From assembly GCA_044507625.1 (NCBI GenBank), contig JBIQJE010000003.1:124001-188000 (forward strand): DNA of 64,000 nt, written 5' to 3'. Both the position numbers and the translations under genes were made by a program. Positions within the stretch are counted from its first letter, which is position 1, and each line of letters opens with the position of its first letter. Positions 15,125 through 23,065 of the stretch are shown here, in pieces. This DNA comes from Hyphomicrobium_A sp044507625 (lineage in GTDB: Bacteria; Pseudomonadota; Alphaproteobacteria; Rhizobiales; Hyphomicrobiaceae). The notes under the pieces were generated by a model. That model ran no database searches. It saw only the letters and a program-made list of their open reading frames with translations, and was not told where the DNA came from.

Positions 15125-17191
15125 ATGCGCTTCTCGAGTCGCTGCTCGTCGCTCGCCGTCCTTCTTGCCGTTGGTGCATGGTCTCCCTCCCAAGCGCAGC
15201 AGATCGTGGATGCCGAGTTCGATGCCCAGTGGGGTCTTGCCGCCGTTGGAGCCCAATACGCGCTGGCGAAAGGTCTTACCGGCGCCGGCGTCGTGATTGG
15301 CATCGTCGACGGCGTCGTTCAGCTCGACCATCCCGAATTCGCGGGCCGCGTGTTTTCTTATCAATTCAATCCGCTCGGCGAAGCACCAGATCACCACGGC
15401 ACGCACGTCGCTGGCATCGCGAGCGCCGGCCGAAACGGCTTCGGCATGGAAGGTGTCGCGCCCGATTCGTTCATCTCTTCGATCAACGCGTTTATCGGCG
15501 CCACCCCACTCGAGCAGCACGACAACGCGGCGATCGGCTATCGGGGCGCACTCGATGCAGGCGTGCGCATCTTCAACAACTCCTGGGGACCTAACCTCTC
15601 GCCCATCACGAACTACGACCGGGCAAGCGCCGCAGCTTGGGTGGGAGACGATCTCATGGCCGCCTTCAGCGACGCGGTGAGCCGCGGCGCAGTTTTGGTC
15701 TTCGCCACCGGCAACGACCATGCCGATCAACCCGGCATCCCTTCCGGCTTGCCGTACCTCTTCCCCGAATTCAAATCGAACTGGATCGACGTCACCGCCG
15801 TCGACAAAACGCTCCAGCGCGCCGGCTATGCGGATGCCTGCGGCGTCGCCGCCACCTGGTGCATCGCCGCCCCGGGAAGCGACATCTATTCGACGGTCCC
15901 AACCGACGGCTACAGCACCATGGGCGGCACATCGATGGCAGCGCCGATGGTCACCGGCGCGGTAGCCATCGCCAGTCAGATGTTCCCCAACGCCAGCGGC
16001 GCTCAGCTTGCCAGCATCGTACTGCGCACCGCCACCGACATCGGCGATCCCGGCATCGACGCCATTTACGGCTGGGGCCTCCTCAATGTCGGCAATCTCG
16101 TAGCAACCACCGATAGCTCCACCGGCGCCGTCTTCACGAATGCAGCCTTCGGCCGCTTCGCTGCAGCCGACACGGCGATGACGACGCTGTGGAATCGCAG
16201 CGCGCAACGCATCATGCAAGCGGCCGGCAGCGGGCCGGCACCGCTCGCCGTCGCACAGAGCCCAGCGCCGTTGCCCGGCGCCATGGCGTTCGGCGGACCT
16301 GGCGTGGCCTCTCCTGCCTATGCCGATGACACATCCGTCATCTATGCGCGCGGCCCCGCCGTGTGGGCGCAGGGCCTCCTCGGCCATGCCAGCATCGACG
16401 CCAGCGCCAGCGCTGCCAAGGCCGGCGTCGATGTCGGCGGCGTCATCGGCGGCTACGAGCTTCTGAACGACGGCCCCTGGCACGCGGGCATCGCCATCGC
16501 CTACACAAAGTCCGACCTTGGCGGCGCAGACAACGCATCGGCCGAGGGTTGGCACGGCTTCGCCTACGGCACGTGGAAAAATGACGGCTGGTTCGTCGAC
16601 GGCCTCGTCGGCGGCAACTGGTTCGACAACAGCTACCGCCGCTCCAACATCGCCGGCGCGGCAGGCACGGTCCTCGGCCAGCAGGGCCTCGCCGGTGTAT
16701 CGGGCAACGATACCCGCGGCTTCGCGGGGCGCCTGACGGCGGGGCGTGTTTACGGCGTGGGCGAGCAGGCGGTCATGCCCTACGTGTACGCCTCCTGGCT
16801 ACACCAGCGGACAGGCGGTGCGTCCGAAACCGGGGCCGACATTTTCTCCGTAGCGGTGGATGCATCGACCATCGACCAGGCCGAAGGCGGCGTCGGCATG
16901 CGCGCCGAAGCGGGCGGGATTGTATGGAACGCTTTCTCCATCAGGCCGTCCGTCGATCTCGCCTATGCCCGGCTCGGGGGCGATCTCGCATTCCCCGTGG
17001 GCCTCGAGTTGCTCGGCACGCCCATAGCGGCCCGCGCTACTGAAATCGGCCGCGACGTGCTGCGCGTCGGCGCACAGCTCACCGCCGTTCGCTTCGACGA
17101 AGCCGTGACGGGCTTCGTCGGCTACGACGGCCGCTTCCAGGATGCGGCCCGCAACAACACTTTCTCCGGCGGCTTGGTCGTGCGGTTTTGA
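15125..17191 (+). CDS. Autotransporter serine protease (subtilisin type)
   Basis: A 688-residue type V secreted protease. Parts: signal peptide (1-24, ending SQA), S8 subtilisin-like protease domain with catalytic D62 (IVDGVV), H91 (HGTHVAG) and S270 (GGTSMAAP), a linker region (about 325-400), and a C-terminal autotransporter beta-barrel (about 410-688) ending in the outer-membrane signature VVRF. The barrel would carry the protease to the cell surface. D62 is followed by Gly-Val-Val rather than the common Ser/Thr-Gly. Known relatives process surface proteins or act on host or environmental proteins; the target here is unknown. The gene has its own 158-base upstream gap, so it is probably transcribed alone. 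Confidence 0.93.
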   Translation: MRFSSRCSSLAVLLAVGAWSPSQAQQIVDAEFDAQWGLAAVGAQYALAKGLTGAGVVIGIVDGVVQLDHPEFAGRVFSYQFNPLGEAPDHHGTHVAGIASAGRNGFGMEGVAPDSFISSINAFIGATPLEQHDNAAIGYRGALDAGVRIFNNSWGPNLSPITNYDRASAAAWVGDDLMAAFSDAVSRGAVLVFATGNDHADQPGIPSGLPYLFPEFKSNWIDVTAVDKTLQRAGYADACGVAATWCIAAPGSDIYSTVPTDGYSTMGGTSMAAPMVTGAVAIASQMFPNASGAQLASIVLRTATDIGDPGIDAIYGWGLLNVGNLVATTDSSTGAVFTNAAFGRFAAADTAMTTLWNRSAQRIMQAAGSGPAPLAVAQSPAPLPGAMAFGGPGVASPAYADDTSVIYARGPAVWAQGLLGHASIDASASAAKAGVDVGGVIGGYELLNDGPWHAGIAIAYTKSDLGGADNASAEGWHGFAYGTWKNDGWFVDGLVGGNWFDNSYRRSNIAGAAGTVLGQQGLAGVSGNDTRGFAGRLTAGRVYGVGEQAVMPYVYASWLHQRTGGASETGADIFSVAVDASTIDQAEGGVGMRAEAGGIVWNAFSIRPSVDLAYARLGGDLAFPVGLELLGTPIAARATEIGRDVLRVGAQLTAVRFDEAVTGFVGYDGRFQDAARNNTFSGGLVVRF

Positions 17192-17221
17192 ACCTAAGAA
17201 AAACCTAAGAAAATAGAGGTT

Positions 17222-17253
17222 CGCTCCGCCCCAAGGAGGAGCTCGGCGGAGCG
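17222..17253. terminator. 9-bp inverted repeat after the autotransporter gene
   Basis: CGCTCCGCC (17222-17230) pairs exactly with GGCGGAGCG (17245-17253) across a 14-base loop, 31 bases after the protease stop codon. There is no T run on the plus strand, so termination is only suggested by its position. Confidence 0.45.
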
Positions 17254-17337
17254 CGGCACGCGCCAGCAGCCCGAGGTTTTTGCGGACGTCTCGTCCCGAG
17301 ACTATGAATGCACACCAATCGTCGGGATCGAGAATGA

Positions 17338-17451
17338 CGCTTTCAAGCGATTTCAAGCGATGATGAGCCCGACAGACTCAAGGAGATCGGCCGCATCGTC
17401 GCCAACACCCTGGTGGCAATGGGCACCCGAGCGTCGCGCTATGGCTCATAA
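17338..17451 (+). pseudogene. Possible remnant of a methionine aminopeptidase gene
   Basis: An open stretch without a usable start codon encodes DEPDRLKEIGRIVANTL followed by VAMGTRASRYGS and a stop. The first part resembles the N-terminal helix of type I methionine aminopeptidases (pattern LKEIGRIVA-x-x-L-x-AMG), after which the similarity ends at once. Just upstream the 10-mer TTTCAAGCGA occurs twice in a row (17341-17360). A decayed or truncated gene is the simplest reading; a chance match cannot be excluded. Confidence 0.3.
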
Positions 17452-17480
17452 AAAGTAAAAGCGCCGCCCGAAGGCGACGC
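17447..17480 (-). terminator. Rho-independent terminator of the H1-like gene
   Basis: On the minus strand GCGTCGCC and GGCGGCGC (17480-17473 and 17468-17461) form a stem closed by a TTCG loop, followed by TTTTACTTTTTAT. This is a classical intrinsic terminator, and it lies about 60 bases past the end of the small minus-strand gene at 17540-17692, which supports that gene being expressed. Confidence 0.8.
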
Positions 17481-17539
17481 AATCACTTCCGTCAGCGCAA
17501 TAAAACGCCAATTGCGGAAAACTGAAACTAATTCGGCAA

Positions 17540-17692
17540 CTACTTTTTCTTCGCCGCCGCCTTAGGCTTCGCGACTGCCGTCTTCGCCTTGGCGCGCTGG
17601 ACGACTGCGGTCTTTGCCTTGGCAGACGCCGGCGCCACGAATTCCCCCGTGGCGCGGGCTTTGCCGGCGCTCTTGGTGGAAGCTTTAGCCAT
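17540..17692 (-). CDS. Small Lys/Ala-rich histone H1-like protein
   Basis: A 50-residue, strongly basic protein (MAKASTKSAGKARATGEF at the start, PKAAAKKK at the end) made almost wholly of Ala, Lys, Thr and Val. This resembles the tails of bacterial histone H1-like proteins, which bind DNA non-specifically; such a role here is inference. Support for expression: GAGG seven bases before the ATG and a Rho-independent terminator downstream. The start codon shares CATG (17690-17693) with the divergent zinc-ribbon gene, so each gene's ribosome-binding site lies inside the other's coding sequence. The frame extends upstream of this ATG but loses the composition. Confidence 0.6.
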   Translation of the reverse strand: MAKASTKSAGKARATGEFVAPASAKAKTAVVQRAKAKTAVAKPKAAAKKK

Positions 17693-17888
17693 GTCGAACC
17701 TCATCGATCTGGATTTCGAACGTAAGCGTCGCAACCACGCGCAATACAACGAGCAGCACGAACCCGAGATGTGGTGCTGCGAATGCGGCTGTATCACATT
17801 CTATCATTGGTCCAGTGGGGCCATTCAGTGCGCCGCGTGCAAAGTTGTGCAGAACGGCCTCGATGCGCCTTCCCTGCCCACCGGGTGA
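17691..17888 (+). CDS. Small zinc-ribbon protein, hypothetical
   Basis: A 65-residue protein with a polar, charged N-terminus (DLDFERKRRNHAQYNEQH) and a four-cysteine zinc ribbon, C29-x2-C32 and C47-x2-C50, separated by 14 residues. I do not recognise the family. GGTGGA at 17675-17680 lies ten bases ahead of the ATG. The start overlaps the start of the divergent H1-like gene within CATG. It ends 57 bases before the nrdJ promoter. Size and zinc ribbon suggest a nucleic-acid or protein-binding role, but that is a guess. Confidence 0.6.
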   Translation: MSNLIDLDFERKRRNHAQYNEQHEPEMWCCECGCITFYHWSSGAIQCAACKVVQNGLDAPSLPTG

Positions 17889-17945
17889 TCCGAAGGCCCT
17901 GATTTGGCTTATGGAACATAACGGGTCCATAAACGGAACATTCAG

Positions 17946-17974
17946 TTGACTTTCGGCGCTGGTGGCCCTATATC
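17946..17974 (+). promoter_or_regulatory. nrdJ promoter with overlapping palindrome
   Basis: TTGACT (17946-17951), a 17-base spacer and TATATC (17969-17974) form a near-consensus sigma-70 promoter that should start transcription about 20 bases before nrdJ. An inverted repeat, CCCTATA (17966-17972) and TATAGGG (17988-17994), covers the -10 box and the start region. That is the usual place for a repressor site. It does not match the NrdR box pattern I know. Confidence 0.65.
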
Positions 17975-18001
17975 AGCAAGCGGATTGTATAGGGTCACCC
18001 A

Positions 18002-20503
18002 ATGTCACGTGCCATCTCAGATGCGGAGTTCTCTGCGCCGATCTCCCGTGAGATTTGGGAACTCAAATACCGCCTGAAAAGCGCCGATGGCACGCCCGTC
18101 GATGACTCCCTGGACGAGACCTTCTGGCGTGTCGCCCGGGCCGCCGCCGCCCCTGAGAAGGGCGGCAAGAAAGTGCGCGAGGGGTGGGCCCAGCGCTTCC
18201 ATGCGGCGATGTCAGACCTCGGCTTTCTCCCTGCAGGCCGCATCCTCGCCGGTGCCGGCACCGGCCGCGCCGTAACGCTCTTCAACTGCTTCGTCCTCGG
18301 CCGCATCGACGATGATCTCGGCGCCATCTTCGAGGGCGTGAAGGAAGCGGCGCTCACGATGCAGCAGGGCGGCGGCATCGGGCACGACTTCTCCACCCTG
18401 CGTCCCAAAGGGGCACCCGTGGCCTCCATCGGTGCGGACGCCTCCGGCCCCGTGAGCTTCATGGAGGTGTGGGATGCCATGTGCCGCACCATCATGTCCG
18501 CGGGCAGCCGCCGCGGCGCCATGATGGCGACGCTGCGCTGCGACCATCCCGATATCGAGGCCTTCGTCGATGCCAAGGCCGACGCGGGCAAGCTGCGCAA
18601 TTTCAATCTCTCGGTGCTCGTCACCGACGCGTTTATGGCCGCCGTGCGCGATGACCGCCCCTGGGATCTGCGCTTCGAGGGCAAGACCTACCGTACGCTG
18701 TCCGCCCGCGCGCTGTGGGATCGCATCACGCGGTCCACCTACGATTACGCCGAGCCGGGCGTCGTCTTCATCGACCGCATCAACGCGCGCAACAACCTCA
18801 GATACTGTGAGGAGATCCACGCGACGAACCCGTGCGGCGAGCAGCCTCTGCCGCCCTATGGCGCGTGCCTGCTCGGCTCGATCAACCTTTCGCGCTTCGT
18901 CGAGGCGCCCTTTACCGGGGACGCCCGGATTGATCTTCAGAAGCTCGCCGCACGCGTGAAGGTCGCCGTGCGCTTCCTCGACAACGTGATCGACATCTCG
19001 AATTACCCATTGCCCGCCCAGCGCCGCGAAGCGTTCGACAAGCGCCGCATCGGACTTGGCATCACCGGCCTTGCCGATGCGCTGATCTTCGCCGGCGTGC
19101 GCTACGGCACCCCCGAAGCTGCAAAGCTCGCCGGCACCTGGATGGCGGCGATCCAGAACGCAGCCTATGCAGCGAGCGCCGAGCTCGCCGCGGAGAAGGG
19201 CGCCCTCCCGCTTTACGACGCGGAGCACTTCCTCGCATCGCCCAACGTCGCCCTGCTGGAGCCGGAGGTGCGCGAGGCGATTGCCCGCAACGGCATCCGC
19301 AACGGCTGCCTCACCTCCATTGCCCCCACGGGCACCATCTCCTTGCTGGCGGGGAATGTCTCGAGCGGAATCGAGCCGGTGTTCGATTTCCGCTACAGCC
19401 GCCGCCTCTTGGCGCGTGACGGCACCGCGCGGACGCAGATCGTCGAGGATTACGCCCACGCCGAATTCCGCCGCCGTTTCGGCGATGAGGCACCACTACC
19501 CGCAACGTTCGTGCGCGCAGGCGATCTGACGCCCGCCGAGCACCTCGCCATGCAGGCCGCCCTGCAGCCCCATGTCGACAGCGCCATCTCCAAGACCATC
19601 AATTGCCCCGAAGGCATCCCCTTCGAGGACTTCAAGGACGTGTACGTTACAGCCTACGGGCTCGGCCTCAAGGGTTGCACCACCTACCGGCCGAATCCGG
19701 TGACGGGCGCTGTGCTGGCATCGGCGTCCGCTGCATCTCCCCCCGCGGGCGACCAAGCTCCGGAAGCCGCAGAACCGGGACCATCGGCCGCCGCCCCTTC
19801 GCCCCCCGGCCCAACCCTGACCTCGGTGGCGACCGTCACGCCCTCGCCGGAGCGCGCCGGCGTCGTCTACATGGCCCCTCCGCTCGAGCGCGAGGGCGTG
19901 CTGGCCGGCTACACCTACAAGCTCAAGTGGCCCGCGAGCGACCACGCCATCTACGTCACCATCAACGACATCGAGCAGAACGTTCCCAGTGGCGGCGTCC
20001 GTCGCCGTCCCTTCGAGATCTTCATCAACACGCGCAACCTCGAGCACTACGCCTGGACGGTTGCACTGACGCGCATGATCAGCGCCGTGTTCCGTCGCGG
20101 CGGCGACGTGAGCTTCGTCGCCGAGGAGCTGAAAGCCGTCTTCGATCCGCAAGGCGGACACTGGATGGGCGGCCGCTACATCCCGAGCCTCCTCGCCGCC
20201 ATCGGCGAGGTCATCGAGACCCACATGCGCCGCACCGGCGCCCTGACGGAGCGCGATACGGAGCATGAGCCGTCGCTGGCCCTCGGCGCCGCGCAGCACG
20301 GCCATGGCGAAGCGGTGACCGACGGCGACGTAACCGGTTCTGGCGCGCACGCCGCGGCGACAACCGCGCCGGATGCCGGTCGGCCGCCATCCGCCGCCGC
20401 CCGTCCCCGCATCAAGCTCTGCCCGCGCTGCTCGTCCGCCGATTATGTGCAACGGGAGGGCTGCTGGGTTTGCGACCGGTGCGGATATTCGCGCTGCGGC
20501 TGA
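18002..20503 (+). CDS. nrdJ: Adenosylcobalamin-dependent ribonucleotide reductase (class II)
   Basis: Makes deoxyribonucleotides from ribonucleotides using a B12-derived radical, so it works with or without oxygen. The 833 residues show the conserved C96 (FNCFVL), the active-site loop NPCGEQPLPPYGACLLGSIN (C278, E280), the SIAPTGTISLLAGN segment, a low-complexity Ala/Pro linker (about 575-620), and a C-terminal zinc ribbon (CPRC...CDRC, about 807-826) followed by the CG end used for thioredoxin-type re-reduction. The architecture is the alphaproteobacterial long form. The ATG is 28 bases after the -10 box. I see no cobalamin riboswitch in the 113-base gap. Confidence 0.95.
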   Translation: MSRAISDAEFSAPISREIWELKYRLKSADGTPVDDSLDETFWRVARAAAAPEKGGKKVREGWAQRFHAAMSDLGFLPAGRILAGAGTGRAVTLFNCFVLGRIDDDLGAIFEGVKEAALTMQQGGGIGHDFSTLRPKGAPVASIGADASGPVSFMEVWDAMCRTIMSAGSRRGAMMATLRCDHPDIEAFVDAKADAGKLRNFNLSVLVTDAFMAAVRDDRPWDLRFEGKTYRTLSARALWDRITRSTYDYAEPGVVFIDRINARNNLRYCEEIHATNPCGEQPLPPYGACLLGSINLSRFVEAPFTGDARIDLQKLAARVKVAVRFLDNVIDISNYPLPAQRREAFDKRRIGLGITGLADALIFAGVRYGTPEAAKLAGTWMAAIQNAAYAASAELAAEKGALPLYDAEHFLASPNVALLEPEVREAIARNGIRNGCLTSIAPTGTISLLAGNVSSGIEPVFDFRYSRRLLARDGTARTQIVEDYAHAEFRRRFGDEAPLPATFVRAGDLTPAEHLAMQAALQPHVDSAISKTINCPEGIPFEDFKDVYVTAYGLGLKGCTTYRPNPVTGAVLASASAASPPAGDQAPEAAEPGPSAAAPSPPGPTLTSVATVTPSPERAGVVYMAPPLEREGVLAGYTYKLKWPASDHAIYVTINDIEQNVPSGGVRRRPFEIFINTRNLEHYAWTVALTRMISAVFRRGGDVSFVAEELKAVFDPQGGHWMGGRYIPSLLAAIGEVIETHMRRTGALTERDTEHEPSLALGAAQHGHGEAVTDGDVTGSGAHAAATTAPDAGRPPSAAARPRIKLCPRCSSADYVQREGCWVCDRCGYSRCG

Positions 20504-20758
20504 CGGGAGGTTTCAGTGTCCCTCTGAGCGTTCGCGCGCAAGACCTTGAGAGATCACGCGCAGTGCCGCTTTAGCCATGTGTGGTCGCCGTGCGACACAC
20601 CTCAATATTGCATTCACTTTGCCGCAAAAACACAGAGATCGAGCCACAATTCGGCTCGAAACCAACCCCATCGTTAAGCAATGAACCCTAGGCTGGCACG
20701 AAAAGAAAAGAGCGTCGAACACAGCGCGCGCCGCAAGGCCGCGAAGGGAACATCAGTA

Positions 20759-21193
20759 ATGGTTGCGCGTATCATTGAGCTCGCCGTGTACAGGGCGCAG
20801 CGCTCCCTCGCCCAGCAGGAAATCGCCGATCCGATCGACCGCCGGAACGAGCGCACCCGTTTCCATTTTTGGACCGGCGCGTCCGGCAAGCGCTACGTGC
20901 ACAGCGTCTATGACCTGTACGAGTGTCCGCCGGTGCCGGCCGCGAACTACGTGCTCGTGCGTCGCCACGCCAACGGCCGTGCCGAAGCGCTCTCCATCGG
21001 CCGCGTCAACGACGGCGCGCCCTCGCTCAACCTTGCGCAGATCCGCCAGCGCGGCGCCGAGCTCTCCGCCGACGAGGTCCATGTGCACCTCCTCGCCGAT
21101 ACCCCGACCGACAGCAAGCTGATCGAGGTCGATCTGCGCTCAGGCCAGGTCGGCGCCGACGTCTCCCGCTTCGCCGGCAGCCGCCCCCACTGA
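20759..21193 (+). CDS. Conserved hypothetical protein
   Basis: A 144-residue soluble protein I cannot name, but one that looks like a real gene: balanced composition and a compact globular pattern (FHFWTGASGKRYVHSVYDL, YVLVRRHANGRAEALSIGR, ADEVHVHLLADTPTDSKLIE). I have an impression of similar short proteins in other Hyphomicrobiales. ATG 20759 is preceded by AAGGGA at 20744-20749; an upstream ATG at 20681 would add 26 basic residues and has no ribosome-binding site. An inverted repeat TCGAGCC/GGCTCGA (20639-20659) lies in the 178-base gap after nrdJ. Confidence 0.75.
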   Translation: MVARIIELAVYRAQRSLAQQEIADPIDRRNERTRFHFWTGASGKRYVHSVYDLYECPPVPAANYVLVRRHANGRAEALSIGRVNDGAPSLNLAQIRQRGAELSADEVHVHLLADTPTDSKLIEVDLRSGQVGADVSRFAGSRPH

Positions 21194-21407
21194 CCGGGAC
21201 GGCACCGTCCGCGGTGCAAGCCGCGGGCAGGCCCACCGGCGCGCGATGTCCGCTTTCTCGATTGTCGAGGTCACCGCGCGGACACAGGCGCCCGTTCGGA
21301 CGCGCGTCCCTCGCTCCACCGCAAACAAATCGCGCCATCGCAAATCGTACACCGCGTAGGAAGGGTATGCCGTACCGCAACCCGCGGCTCAGCCCCTGCG
21401 CCGTCGC

Positions 21408-22094
21408 TCAATCGCGTCGTGCCGACAGCACGCTTCGATAGCAGAAGCGCCGCGCATCCTCGGCCTTCAACGGCCGCGCGTGCGCGGGCCTGCGCACGAA
21501 CTCGCGCACCATCGCGGCCGCGCTCGCACGCGTATGCCGGTCCCCCGGCCCGCGCGTCGCAAAGCTGCCGACCAGCGCCTGCAGCCGCTCCAATTCGCGC
21601 TCACGGATGCCGAGCTTGGCAAGATGCGCCATCGTGCTGGCGAGATAATCGATGTTGTTGCCGGAGCGGCCGACGCCGCCGCGCACGAAATGCGCCTGCT
21701 CCGCCAGCGAGAGCCTGCCGGCATAGCTCGGATGCGCGCGCTCGACGAGGAACGTCAGCGCCATGACTTCGGCGCGCGCGCCCGACAGGAACTGCACCGG
21801 CACCAGGGCTTCGCGATAGACGCTCGCGACCTGCTCGCGCTCGCGCAGATAGCGCAGCGTCTCCTGCGCCGCTTCGGGCGCCACGCGAAAGGCGAGCCCT
21901 TCGCATACACCGCCGCGGTCGAGGCCCAGCACGAGTCCGGGCCGGCGCGCTGATCCACGATGGTAGCGCGAATAGATGCAGAAGCTGCGCCGCCAGCCGA
22001 CGAGCCGCGCGTGCACGATTTCCTCGGCCTCGAACCCCGGTCGCCACATCAGCGAGCCGTAGGCGAAGATCCAGAGGTCGTGCTCCGATGGCAT
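21408..22094 (-). CDS. chaC: Glutathione-specific gamma-glutamylcyclotransferase (ChaC-like)
   Basis: Cleaves glutathione to 5-oxoproline and Cys-Gly in characterised ChaC proteins. The substrate loop YGSLMW is at residues 12-17, and the ERAHPSYAGRLSLAEQAHFV and VGRSGNNIDYL segments are typical of the family. The 228-residue length is normal. ATG 22094 comes two bases after the tyrC stop, so the genes are coupled in the order hisC-tyrC-chaC. The upstream open frame inside tyrC is not coding. Confidence 0.9.
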   Translation of the reverse strand: MPSEHDLWIFAYGSLMWRPGFEAEEIVHARLVGWRRSFCIYSRYHRGSARRPGLVLGLDRGGVCEGLAFRVAPEAAQETLRYLREREQVASVYREALVPVQFLSGARAEVMALTFLVERAHPSYAGRLSLAEQAHFVRGGVGRSGNNIDYLASTMAHLAKLGIRERELERLQALVGSFATRGPGDRHTRASAAAMVREFVRRPAHARPLKAEDARRFCYRSVLSARRD

Positions 22095-22096
22095 GG

Positions 22097-23065
22097 CTAT
22101 TTGCGCGGGGTGCTGTCCGCGGCAGCAGCCGCGGACTGCTGACCGCTCCCATGGCCACGACCGAAGTCGGGCGCCGGCGTATCCTGTCCGGCGGCGACGA
22201 TGCCGCGACGTATGGCGCGCGCGTCCGTGAAGCGACGGAAGAGCGTCTCGCCGTCTCCCGCTTCTATCGCGCGCTTCAACTCGTCGAGATCCGCGGAGAA
22301 GCGCCGCAGCATCTCCATCACGCCGTCGCGGTTGCCGAGGAAGATATCGCGCCACATCGTCGGATCGGATGCCGCGATGCGGGTGAAATCGCGGAAGCCG
22401 CCGGCCGAGAACTTGATCACTTCCTTGTCGGTCACCCGCTCCAGGTGCTCGGCGGTATTGACGATGTTGTAGGCGATGAGATGCGGCAGGTGGCTCGTGA
22501 TCGCGAGCACCATGTCGTGGTGCGCCGGATCCATCGTCTCGACCTTCGCGCCGAGCCCCTCCCAGAACGCCCTGAGCTTCGCGACCGCTGCGGCGTCCGC
22601 ATCGGCCGGCGGCGTCAGGATCGTCCAGCGTCCGTCAAACAGCTCCGCGAAGCCCGCTTCAGGACCGGACTGCTCCGTGCCGGCAATCGGATGCCCGGGC
22701 ACGAAGTGGACGCCCTGCGGCACATGCGGAGCCATGTCGCGGACCACCTGCGATTTCACCGACCCGACATCGGTGAGGATCGCACCCGGCGCGAGGTGCG
22801 GCGCGATCTCCGCAGTGATCTGTCCGCACGCGCCCACCGGCACGCTGAGGATCACGAGATCGGCACCGGCCACCGCCTCGGCCGCATGATCATAACCCTT
22901 GCTGATGAGGCCCAGCTTCAGTGCGGTGTCGACGGTCGATCTCGTGCGCGCGCTGCCGACGATCTCCCTGGCGAGAGCGCCCCGGCGCACGGCGTGGCTT
23001 ATCGACGAGCCGATGAGGCCCATGCCGATCAGTGCCACGCGGTCGAACATCGGTTGCGGCTTCAT
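22097..23065 (-). CDS. tyrC: Prephenate/arogenate dehydrogenase
   Basis: NAD-dependent oxidative decarboxylation of prephenate or arogenate in tyrosine synthesis. The N-terminal Rossmann motif is ALIGMGLIGSS, followed by DVGSVKSQVV, the substrate motif GHPIAGTEQSGP and ITSHLPHLIAYNIV, all diagnostic. The 322-residue chain ends in an Ala/Gly/Ser-rich tail. ATG 23065 overlaps the hisC stop in ATGA, so translation is coupled. Together with HisC, which can transaminate aromatic keto acids in this group, it could complete tyrosine synthesis. Confidence 0.94.
   Translation of the reverse strand: MKPQPMFDRVALIGMGLIGSSISHAVRRGALAREIVGSARTRSTVDTALKLGLISKGYDHAAEAVAGADLVILSVPVGACGQITAEIAPHLAPGAILTDVGSVKSQVVRDMAPHVPQGVHFVPGHPIAGTEQSGPEAGFAELFDGRWTILTPPADADAAAVAKLRAFWEGLGAKVETMDPAHHDMVLAITSHLPHLIAYNIVNTAEHLERVTDKEVIKFSAGGFRDFTRIAASDPTMWRDIFLGNRDGVMEMLRRFSADLDELKRAIEAGDGETLFRRFTDARAIRRGIVAAGQDTPAPDFGRGHGSGQQSAAAAADSTPRK

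Noticed and set aside
14987..16555. A long open frame antisense to the autotransporter
   Set aside because: It is an artefact of GC-rich codon positions; the protease triad and barrel are on the plus strand.
17889..18001. Cobalamin riboswitch ahead of the B12-dependent reductase
   Set aside because: The gap is only 113 bases, is mostly promoter, and I find no B12-box-like sequence.
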